From an uncultured Bacteroidales bacterium (lineage in GTDB: Bacteria > Bacteroidota > Bacteroidia > Bacteroidales > Paludibacteraceae), in the NCBI GenBank assembly GCA_900321775.1, contig ONXE01000127.1, positions 1-6,390 on the forward strand: a stretch of 6,390 nt of DNA, written 5' to 3'. A program made the position numbers and the translations under genes. The notes below the pieces were generated by a model, which saw only the letters and a list, made by a program, of their open reading frames with translations, was not told the DNA's origin and made no database searches. Of this stretch, positions 1 to 5,744 are shown in pieces. Each line of letters begins with the position of its first letter. The first letter of the stretch is position 1.

Positions 1-1389
1 GCGCTGGTAATGATGTTGCTGGTCAGTTATGTGTATGTGTTCCTGGTGTCTGTCCGGTTCACGCAGGGCGCGTACAGCAAGCGTCAACGAACCGAACTCT
101 TGCAGAAAGCGCACTATATCCAGAAGAATATTCAGGACATCTACTACTATCGCCTGTCGCTGTCGGACATCTCCGTGGATATCGACTTGCGTGACCTGTG
201 CTACCCCTACGAGACCGACATCAATGTCTATGACCTGAGCGGTAATCTGGTCGGTAGTTCGTCGCCAGCCATCTTTGACAACGGACTGGTTTCCACGCAC
301 ATGCTGCCCGAGCCGTTTTTCTCGGAGAAAGTGGACACCGTCTATCAGGAACGCATCGGCGACATGGATTATCTGAGCGCCTACGTGGAGTTGCAGAACG
401 GCAGTTACGTGACCATCGGTTACATAGCCGTGCCCTCGTATATCAGTTCCGACCGTATTCGCGCCGAACTGGACGATTTCATGGCACGCGTGTTGCCGTA
501 CTACCTGCTGATAATGCTTATCTCCGTAATGCTGGCTTTTGCTTTGTCCCGCACGATTACCAGGCCGCTGACCATACTCTTTGACAAACTCATGAACCTG
601 AAGATAGGCCGCCGCAACGCGCATCTGGACTATAACAAAAAGGACGAGATTGGCCAGTTGGTGGAACGCTACAACGAGATGGTGGACGAGTTGGATGAGT
701 CCGCAGAGCGGCTGGCTCGCTCGGAGCGTGAGGGCGCCTGGCGAACAATGGCTCGGCAGATTGCGCATGAGATCAACAACCCCCTGACGCCGATGAAACT
801 GTCTATCCAGCAGATGCAACGACTCAAGAAATCCGGCGACCCACGTTTCGATTCGTTCTTCGACCACTCGACCGACATGCTCACCCAACAGATCGACAGC
901 CTCAGCCGTATTGCCTCGTCGTTCTCTTCGTTCGCCAAACTGCCGGAAGTGGCGCCTGCGCAAGTGGATATTGCGGCCAAACTCTATCAGGTCATCACCC
1001 TCTTCCGTAACAATAGCGAGCACGTGCCCATCCGCTATGTGGGCGCAGAACAGGGCGTGATGGGTATTGCCGACGGCGAACAGATAGGACAGGTCTTCAA
1101 CAACCTCCTCAAGAACGCCCTGCAGGCCATCAGCGGACGCAAAAACGGCGACATCATCGTCATGCTCAAAGAACTGCCGGAAGAACTCGAAATCAGTATC
1201 TCCGACAACGGCGGAGGCATCCCCGAGGACGTGCAGGAGAAAGTGTTTATGCCTAACTTCACCACCAAATCCACCGGCGCAGGACTCGGACTGGCTATCT
1301 CCAAGAACATCGTCGAAGCGGGCGGAGGCACCATCACTTTCACCACCACCAAGAAAGGCACCACTTTCTACGTCAGAATCCGCAAGTAG
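1..1389 (+). CDS. Sensor histidine kinase, NtrY-like, 5' partial
   Basis: This is the C-terminal part of a membrane-bound two-component sensor kinase. The frame is open to base 1, so the true start is upstream; numbering here counts from the ATG at base 10. A first membrane segment (about residues 1-18) is followed by an extracytoplasmic sensor region (about 19-160), a second membrane segment (161-180) and a HAMP linker (about 180-230). The HisKA H-box AHEINNPLTP has the phospho-acceptor at H253. The ATPase domain shows an N-box (NNLLKNALQA, 364-373), a G1 box (DNGGGIP, 399-405), an F-box-like VFMPNFTTK (412-420) and a G2 box (GAGLGLAIS, 423-431), so catalysis looks intact. The HEINNPLTP form of the H-box resembles NtrY-type kinases. 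The ligand is unknown. No response regulator gene lies in the window; one may be upstream. It converges with the hexuronate cluster, and nothing ties the two functionally. Confidence 0.93.
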   Translation, partial: ALVMMLLVSYVYVFLVSVRFTQGAYSKRQRTELLQKAHYIQKNIQDIYYYRLSLSDISVDIDLRDLCYPYETDINVYDLSGNLVGSSSPAIFDNGLVSTHMLPEPFFSEKVDTVYQERIGDMDYLSAYVELQNGSYVTIGYIAVPSYISSDRIRAELDDFMARVLPYYLLIMLISVMLAFALSRTITRPLTILFDKLMNLKIGRRNAHLDYNKKDEIGQLVERYNEMVDELDESAERLARSEREGAWRTMARQIAHEINNPLTPMKLSIQQMQRLKKSGDPRFDSFFDHSTDMLTQQIDSLSRIASSFSSFAKLPEVAPAQVDIAAKLYQVITLFRNNSEHVPIRYVGAEQGVMGIADGEQIGQVFNNLLKNALQAISGRKNGDIIVMLKELPEELEISISDNGGGIPEDVQEKVFMPNFTTKSTGAGLGLAISKNIVEAGGGTITFTTTKKGTTFYVRIRK

Positions 1390-1465
1390 TTCGTCCCGAG
1401 CTGTACGCAAGACAGTCTGAAGGCGGTCTCATGAATATATGGATGTTTCTGCGCTTTTCAGACAC

Positions 1466-1497
1466 AATAAAGCCCGTCCCGAAGGACAGGCTTTATT
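1466..1497. terminator. Hairpin terminator between convergent genes
   Basis: The stem is AATAAAGCC (1466-1474) with GGCTTTATT (1489-1497), then GTCC (1476-1479) with GGAC (1484-1487), around a 4-base loop. Read on the minus strand, positions 1488/1475 form a U-G wobble, giving a continuous 14-bp stem capped by a C(UUCG)G tetraloop. Read on the plus strand the same pair is a C-A mismatch and the loop is CGAA. The A- and T-rich stem ends supply a short U-run for either strand. It starts 18 bases past the transporter stop and about 76 bases past the kinase stop, so it probably serves both genes but mainly ends the minus-strand operon. Confidence 0.85.
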
Positions 1498-1515
1498 TGT
1501 TATGGTCAGTCGCTA

Positions 1516-2961
1516 TTAGTCAACGATGACGGGTTTGTGCTTCGGCACGAGCAGTTTCATGATACACCAGGCTGTGATGTATGCCACGCCGCAGAAGCAG
1601 AACATGATGAAGTAACCTGCCGGTTTGCCCGTGAAGCCGAGGAACGTAAAGGCGTCACCCATGGCTTGTGCGTGCGTAAAGAGGTTACCTGCCGCGCGTT
1701 GGATAATCATCGAACCGATACCGCCGGCCATTGCGCCAATACCCGTGATGGTCGCGATAGTGGATTTGGGGAACATGTCACCAATAGTGGAGAACAGGTT
1801 GGCCGACCAAGCCTGATGTCCGGCTCCGGCAAGGCCGATGAGCACTGCGGGCCACCATGCCGAGTGCGCGCCCAGAGGCTGTGCAAGCAAAGCGCAAAGC
1901 GGGAATGCGGTGAAAATCAGCATCGACAGCATACGCCCAGAGTAAGGCTCCATACCTTTCTTCTCGACAAACAACTTCGGCAGATAGCCGCCAAACAACG
2001 ACAGTATTGTCACAATAGCATAAAGCGTGAAAATCAGCGCCATACCCATACCCTCAGAGGCTTTGTAGCCGAACTGGTTCTGGAAATAACTCGGCGCCCA
2101 GAACAGGAAGAACCACCAAACACCGTCGGTCAGGAACTTGCCCACGATGAACGACCAGGTCTGACGATAGCCGAAGCAGCGAATCATCGAGATACTCTTT
2201 TCCTCTTTCGGAGCAGCCAGAACCTCCTCTTTGCCTTCGTCCTGGCGGATATACTGCAACTCCGCTTCGTTGACGTGCTTGCTGTTTTCGGGTTTGTCGT
2301 ACATAAACTGCCAGAAGAACATCCAGATGAAGCCCAGCGCACCGATGATGATGAACGCCATCTCCCAGCCGTACTTGGCTGCCAACGGCGGGATAGTCAG
2401 AGGCGCAGCCAGCGCGCCTACCGAAGCGCCTGCGTTGAACACCGACGTGGCAAAAGCGCGGTCTTTCTTCGGGAAATACTCTGCGGTCACCTTGATGGCT
2501 GCAGGGAAGTTGCCCGCTTCACCCAGCGCCAGAATACCACGGCAGAGCAGGAACAGATACACACCCGTGGTGGCGATGCCCAAAGCGGCGGTACTGCCCG
2601 CTTCAACGGCCTTCATGGCTTCGATATTCTCGAAACCTTCGATATGCATGGTAGCCCAACCGCAAGCAGCGTGCAAGCATGCACCGGCAGACCAAACGAA
2701 GATGGCAATCAGGTAGCCTTTCTTCGTGCCCATCCAATCGACAAACTTACCGGCAAACAGACAGGCTATGGCATAGAAAATGCTGAAATAGCTGGTGATC
2801 TTGCCGTAGTCGGCGTCCGTCCAGTGGAACATAGGTTTGATGAACTCCTCATATGTGAGGGACAGTACTTGGCGGTCCAGGTAGTTGACGGTCGTTGCCA
2901 CAAACAGCAGCGAGCAGAGCCACCAGCGCCAGTTAGTCATAAGTTTTTGTTGTGTACTCAT
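1516..2961 (-). CDS. exuT: MFS hexuronate transporter, ExuT-like (ACS family)
   Basis: This is a 481-residue, 12-helix major facilitator protein of the anion:cation symporter family, expected to import glucuronate or galacturonate across the inner membrane with protons. Family marks are NYLDRQVLSL at helix 1 (26-35), the motif-A-like GKFVDWMGTKKGY (71-83), and RGILALGEAGNFPAA in helix 4 (141-155), which is characteristic of hexuronate carriers. A cytoplasmic central loop spans about 222-265. The segment between helices 3 and 4 (about 100-135) is longer than I recall for E. coli ExuT. I chose the ATG at 2961 because it follows an A-rich leader and the helix-1 region begins soon after it. In-frame ATGs at 3021 and 2991 (upstream) and 2940 (MTNWRWW, downstream) are alternatives. 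It is last in the cluster, 99 bp after eda. Substrate is inferred from family and context; a related sugar acid is possible. Confidence 0.88.
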   Translation of the reverse strand: MSTQQKLMTNWRWWLCSLLFVATTVNYLDRQVLSLTYEEFIKPMFHWTDADYGKITSYFSIFYAIACLFAGKFVDWMGTKKGYLIAIFVWSAGACLHAACGWATMHIEGFENIEAMKAVEAGSTAALGIATTGVYLFLLCRGILALGEAGNFPAAIKVTAEYFPKKDRAFATSVFNAGASVGALAAPLTIPPLAAKYGWEMAFIIIGALGFIWMFFWQFMYDKPENSKHVNEAELQYIRQDEGKEEVLAAPKEEKSISMIRCFGYRQTWSFIVGKFLTDGVWWFFLFWAPSYFQNQFGYKASEGMGMALIFTLYAIVTILSLFGGYLPKLFVEKKGMEPYSGRMLSMLIFTAFPLCALLAQPLGAHSAWWPAVLIGLAGAGHQAWSANLFSTIGDMFPKSTIATITGIGAMAGGIGSMIIQRAAGNLFTHAQAMGDAFTFLGFTGKPAGYFIMFCFCGVAYITAWCIMKLLVPKHKPVIVD

Positions 2962-3029
2962 TGGTTGTGTTTTTTTTATGGAGCGAAGCATCGGAGCCTC
3001 GGTTCGGAGCAGCGAAAACATTTGTCTTC

Positions 3030-3053
3030 ACTCCTTTACTCCTTTACTCCTTT
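3030..3053. repeat. Three perfect tandem copies of an 8-mer
   Basis: ACTCCTTT occurs three times without a gap or mismatch at 3030-3037, 3038-3045 and 3046-3053. On the coding (minus) strand this is AAAGGAGT three times, each unit containing an AAAGGAG Shine-Dalgarno-like core. It lies just after the eda stop, and its last unit ends 8 bases before an in-frame ATG at 3021. The inner 12-mer TCCTTTACTCCT recurs exactly at 5733-5744 after uxaC. Confidence 0.9.
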
Positions 3054-3060
3054 TCAATTA

Positions 3061-3729
3061 TTATTTCTTCAACTCGGCAATGATGTCGAAGCACTCTTTG
3101 CACTTGGCGGTAACGTACGCCCAGTCGGCGGCTTTCACTTTGTCCGACGGGAACAGTTTGCTACCCATACCTACGCAGTACACGCCTGCGTCGAACCATT
3201 TCTTCAGGTTCTCTGCGTCAGGCGATACGCCGCCGGTCACCATGATCTTCGACCACGGCATCGGAGCCTTCAGACCTTTCACCATGTTCGGACCATACAC
3301 ATCGCCCGGGAACAGTTTAGTCAGGTCGCAACCCAGTTCCTGTGCTTTACCAATCTCGCTCACACTACCGCAGCCCGGGCAATAAGGCACGAGACGACGG
3401 TTGCATACGGGAGCAATGTCGGGGTTGAAAAGCGGACCTACTACAAAGCAGGCGCCCAACTGGATGTACAGCGCTGCAGTGGGAGCGTCCACAACAGAAC
3501 CTACGCCCAGGGCCAGTTCCGGGCACTCCGTGGCTGCCCATTTAACCAGCGGACCGAACACTTCGTGCGCAAAATCGCCACGGTTGGTGAACTCAAACGC
3601 GCGTACACCGCCTTCGTAGCAGGCTTTTACCACATTCTTACATACTTCCAGGTCCTTGTGATAGAACACCGGAACCATAGGTGCGGCACCAATCTTGGCC
3701 ATCACCTGGATTTTATCAAATTTTGCCAT
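3061..3729 (-). CDS. eda: KDPG / KHG aldolase
   Basis: This 222-residue class I aldolase cleaves 2-keto-3-deoxy-6-phosphogluconate to pyruvate and glyceraldehyde-3-phosphate, the last step of hexuronate breakdown. By comparison with E. coli Eda, the Schiff-base lysine is K138 in LTKLFPG and the catalytic glutamate is E46 in AFEFTNR, with R50 following. The phosphate-binding end is represented by TGGVSP (165-170) and GMGSKLF (187-193). GVGSV (75-79) replaces the usual GAGTV, and PGCGSVSE (118-125) replaces PGxSTVSE; both are conservative. Length is slightly above the E. coli enzyme (about 213). Its ATG shares one base with the TAA of the membrane-protein gene upstream (TAATG), suggesting translational coupling. 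Assignment to the family is firm; preference for KDPG over 4-hydroxy-2-oxoglutarate is inferred from the adjacent kdgK. Confidence 0.93.
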   Translation of the reverse strand: MAKFDKIQVMAKIGAAPMVPVFYHKDLEVCKNVVKACYEGGVRAFEFTNRGDFAHEVFGPLVKWAATECPELALGVGSVVDAPTAALYIQLGACFVVGPLFNPDIAPVCNRRLVPYCPGCGSVSEIGKAQELGCDLTKLFPGDVYGPNMVKGLKAPMPWSKIMVTGGVSPDAENLKKWFDAGVYCVGMGSKLFPSDKVKAADWAYVTAKCKECFDIIAELKK

Positions 3730-4403
3730 TATTCTTCAGTTTTAATTTCTTCTACTATGATTTCCTCTTTCACCTCCACCTTGGGCTCCTCGGCTTTAGG
3801 CGCTTCTTCTGCGGTCAGGTTGCGGTATATAACGGCGTCCAAACCCAGACCGAACGGCACGAACAGCAGGCCCAAAATACCGTTAAGAACAGCGCCCAAA
3901 ATCTCCATATCAGCGGCTGTGCAAAGGCCGACAACGATACCGTCAACGATAGCCAGACAGCAGCACAGAACGAATCCCAGTCCGAAAATGCGCCACTTGT
4001 AGCCGTAGGTCAACTCGTTGGATGTGTGCAGCGCGTCCAGCGGTTTCATGCCTTTGTCCACAAACAGCAGCACGGCCAAACTCCACGACAGACCCAGAAC
4101 GATTGCCGGAACAACCAGCCAGCAGAGGGCAACAATGATTACGAAGAATTCAATCACTCCAAGGATGAGGTACTCGCCCATGCACTTGCGATACTTGCTA
4201 TCGAAGATAAAGAACGGGTCTATCACACGGCCCTTGGCCAATTCTGCCGGCAGGGCGTTCATGGCAAGTGTCGTGCCGATGTTGATGTACGGAATCCAAA
4301 TGGTAACGATGTAGAGTAGTGTCGCTGCAATCAGCGAAAGAATGTTCTTGAATCCGATTTGGATCGCTTCGGAGAGAGTCTCCTTGAATGGAAGTTTGTT
4401 CAT
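3729..4403 (-). CDS. Uncharacterised four-helix membrane protein, coupled to eda
   Basis: I do not recognise this 224-residue protein with certainty. It has hydrophobic spans at about 18-48, 77-115 (long, probably two helices or a hairpin), 138-160 and 166-192. The N-terminus is short and basic, and a charged tail (about 198-224) is dominated by Glu with some Lys. The amphipathic stretch KGMKPLDALHTSNELTYG (117-134) before a hydrophobic helix resembles the layout of DUF975/DUF4013-type multi-helix proteins, but that is only an impression. There is no signal peptide, catalytic motif or transporter signature that I can see. It sits between kdgK and eda, 75 bp after kdgK, and its stop overlaps the eda start by one base, so it should be co-expressed with KDG catabolism. 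A role in envelope organisation, regulation or sugar-acid movement would be a guess. Confidence 0.8.
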   Translation of the reverse strand: MNKLPFKETLSEAIQIGFKNILSLIAATLLYIVTIWIPYINIGTTLAMNALPAELAKGRVIDPFFIFDSKYRKCMGEYLILGVIEFFVIIVALCWLVVPAIVLGLSWSLAVLLFVDKGMKPLDALHTSNELTYGYKWRIFGLGFVLCCCLAIVDGIVVGLCTAADMEILGAVLNGILGLLFVPFGLGLDAVIYRNLTAEEAPKAEEPKVEVKEEIIVEEIKTEE

Positions 4404-4425
4404 AATAGTCTAATTTAACAATCTC

Positions 4426-4467
4426 TAAACTTTAAACTGTAAACGGTAACCATTAACCATTAACCGT
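4426..4467. repeat. Degenerate heptamer tandem repeat, six units
   Basis: Six consecutive 7-base units read TAAACTT, TAAACTG, TAAACGG, TAACCAT, TAACCAT and TAACCGT, with a partial seventh (TACC) to 4471. The consensus is TAAMCNN. It fills most of the 75-bp kdgK to membrane-protein spacer. GGTAAC (4445-4450) and GTTACC (4466-4471) are also inverted copies of each other, so a weak 6-bp hairpin with a 15-base loop is possible. No clear promoter was seen here. Confidence 0.85.
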
Positions 4468-4478
4468 TACCCCGCGCT

Positions 4479-5504
4479 TTAGCGCTGTACTCGTCCGTTG
4501 GCATTACCGCCAGCCAGTGACAGCACTTCGTCTTCGCTAACCAGGTTGTAGTCACCGTTGATGGTGTGTTTCAGAGCCGAAGCGGCTACTGCGAACTCCA
4601 GCGCAGCACCCTGATTGTCAGGATACTTCAGCATACCGTGAATCAGACCGCCGGAGAAACTGTCGCCACCACCTACGCGGTCGATGATCGGGTTGATCTC
4701 ATAGCGCTTGCTCTGGTAGAACTCCTTGCCGTTGTAGATCATCGCTTTCCAGCCGTTGAACGTTGCGCTGAACGATTCGCGCAGCGTGCTCACTACATAC
4801 TTGAAACCGAACTCTTTCATCATCTGCTCGAAGATGCCTTTGTAGCCCTCGGCATTCGTCTCGCCGCCTTCTACATCAGCATCCGGCTTGAAGCCCAGGC
4901 ACAACTCGGCGTCCTCTTCGTTGCCTATACATACGTCCACATATTTCATCAGCGGGCGCATGATGCTGATAGCCTTCTCCGACGTCCACAGTTTCTTGCG
5001 GAAGTTCAGGTCCACGCTCACGCATACGCCGTGACGCTTGGCTGCCTCGCAAGCCAACTTGGTGATCTCTGCGGCTTTGTCCGAGATAGCCGGAGTGATG
5101 CCCGACCAGTGGAACCAAGCGGCTCCTTCCATGATCTTGTCAAAGTCGAAATCTTTCGGGTCGGCTTCAGCTATGGCGCTGTGAGCTCGGTCGTAGATGA
5201 CCTTCGACGGACGCATCGACGCGCCGGTCTCGCAATAGTACAGACCTACGCGGTCACCGCCACGAACGATGTAGTCGTCCTTTACGCCGTAACGACGCAA
5301 CGAGTTGACTGCTATCTGACCAATCTCGTGCTTCGGCAGTTTGGTCACAAGATAGGCGTCATGCCCGTAGTTCGCGCAAGAGATGGCCACATTGGCCTCG
5401 CCGCCACCCGGGATGATGCGGAAATGATCAGACTGAATAAAACGGTCTTGTCCTTCTGGACTCAGGCGAAGCATTATTTCGCCAAGGGTAATGATTTTTG
5501 CCAT
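4479..5504 (-). CDS. kdgK: 2-keto-3-deoxygluconate kinase, PfkB family
   Basis: This is a 341-residue ribokinase/PfkB-family sugar kinase that phosphorylates 2-keto-3-deoxygluconate to KDPG with ATP in the cytoplasm. The N-terminal signature is PGGGEANVAISCANYG (32-47). YYCETGASMRPSKVIYDR (89-106) matches the KDG-binding segment of KDG kinases, and DLNFRKKLW (165-173) follows the usual lid/substrate region. The C-terminal signature DRVGGGDSFSGG (275-286) carries the catalytic base D281; the family form is DTxGAGD, so Gly replaces Ala in the anion hole. MAKIITLGEI is a normal family N-terminus, and the ATG at 5504 follows an A-rich leader without an SD site. Neighbours are uxaC upstream and eda downstream, which fits the substrate. 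Confidence in KDG over another keto-sugar acid comes from both motif and context. Confidence 0.93.
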   Translation of the reverse strand: MAKIITLGEIMLRLSPEGQDRFIQSDHFRIIPGGGEANVAISCANYGHDAYLVTKLPKHEIGQIAVNSLRRYGVKDDYIVRGGDRVGLYYCETGASMRPSKVIYDRAHSAIAEADPKDFDFDKIMEGAAWFHWSGITPAISDKAAEITKLACEAAKRHGVCVSVDLNFRKKLWTSEKAISIMRPLMKYVDVCIGNEEDAELCLGFKPDADVEGGETNAEGYKGIFEQMMKEFGFKYVVSTLRESFSATFNGWKAMIYNGKEFYQSKRYEINPIIDRVGGGDSFSGGLIHGMLKYPDNQGAALEFAVAASALKHTINGDYNLVSEDEVLSLAGGNANGRVQR

Positions 5505-5555
5505 TTGTGTATGTTTTTATTTGTTAATATTCTGTTTTTTTCTTTTTTCTTTGTT
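5505..5555 (-). promoter_or_regulatory. A-rich leader of kdgK
   Basis: On the coding strand the 50 bases before kdgK are almost only A with scattered G, C and T, including an A6 run (5543-5548) and an A7 run (5535-5541). There is no GGAG-type site near the ATG. A-rich leaders of this kind are usual for Bacteroidetes translation starts. I looked for the Bacteroidetes -7 TAnnTTTG / -33 TTTG promoter pair in the spacer and found no convincing match. Confidence 0.4.
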
Positions 5556-5561
5556 CCATGT

Positions 5562-5672
5562 TCTTTGGTTCAACTATTAACCCGGAGGTGTCCCCGCTTA
5601 ACGGATGGAGAAGCCACTCGGTTTGTGGCTTCGAACGGAAGGAACAGCGGGCAGCGTCGTTCCGACCAAAGA
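5562..5672 (-). other. Possible structured RNA element: three nested helices
   Basis: Read on the minus strand, three perfect inverted repeats are nested in order. P1 is TCTTTGGT (5672-5665) with ACCAAAGA (5569-5562). P2 is CCCGCT (5651-5646) with AGCGGG (5598-5593). P3 is GAAGCCAC (5632-5625) with GTGGCTTC (5617-5610) around the 7-base loop AAACCGA. The P2-P3 internal loop is nearly symmetric (13 and 11 bases), and both sides carry TCCGTT. A competing helix, GGTTCA (5680-5675) with TGAACC (5572-5567), overlaps P1. No U-run follows P3, so it is not an ordinary terminator. It could be a cis-acting leader of kdgK, a processing or stability element, an ncRNA, or a palindromic repeat element; I recognise no known riboswitch. 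Confidence 0.45.
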
Positions 5673-5681
5673 CCTGAACCC

Positions 5682-5732
5682 TTAACCATGCACGGCTCTG
5701 CCGATCGTCCGAGCCTGCGAGGTAAGAACCAT
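5682..5732 (-). CDS. Candidate 16-codon small ORF after uxaC
   Basis: An ATG at 5732 opens a 16-codon frame (MVLTSQARTIGRAVHG) ending in TAA at 5682-5684. It begins 10 bases after the uxaC TAG, and a GGAG core starting within that stop lies 7 bases before the ATG, so re-initiation after uxaC is plausible. The predicted peptide has no run of one residue that would suggest a classical attenuator, no signal peptide and no membrane span. A frame this short can easily arise by chance, and SD sites are weakly used in Bacteroidetes, so this is a candidate only. Confidence 0.15.
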   Translation of the reverse strand: MVLTSQARTIGRAVHG

Positions 5733-5744
5733 TCCTTTACTCCT
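5733..5744. repeat. Second site of the 12-mer shared with the eda-exuT spacer
   Basis: TCCTTTACTCCT (AGGAGTAAAGGA on the coding strand) is identical to the core of the 8-mer tandem array at 3030-3053. Here it begins inside the uxaC stop codon (TAG) and runs up to the ATG of the small ORF. Only one full period is present. Confidence 0.7.

Noticed and set aside
669..1364. Minus-strand frames of about 100 codons opposite the kinase gene
   Set aside because: They lie wholly within the HisKA and ATPase coding region, and their translations show no family features.
1415..1463. Inverted repeat GTCTGAA / TTCAGAC between the kinase stop and the terminator
   Set aside because: Only 7 bp with a 35-base loop; too weak to call a structure or operator.
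1431..1530. Short plus-strand frame starting at the ATG near 1431
   Set aside because: It runs through the terminator hairpin into the transporter gene on the other strand and has no ribosome binding site or recognisable product.
1537..4002. Very long plus-strand open frame (821 codons) opposite the transporter, eda and the membrane protein gene
   Set aside because: It runs antisense across three well-supported genes and their spacers, its product is rich in His, Arg, Gln and Cys with no recognisable domain, and it is best explained by the codon use of the minus-strand genes.
4474..4485. GCGC-TTTA-GCGC palindrome around the kdgK stop codon
   Set aside because: A 4-bp stem with a 4-base loop is expected by chance and has no U-run.
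5610..5632. The 8-bp GAAGCCAC/GTGGCTTC hairpin as a simple terminator of uxaC
   Set aside because: No U-run follows it on either strand, and it is enclosed by further matching helices.
5562..5672. The nested inverted repeats as a small transposable element (MITE)
   Set aside because: The outer 8-bp repeats could be terminal inverted repeats, but no target-site duplication is visible in the flanks, so I kept it as a possible structured element only.
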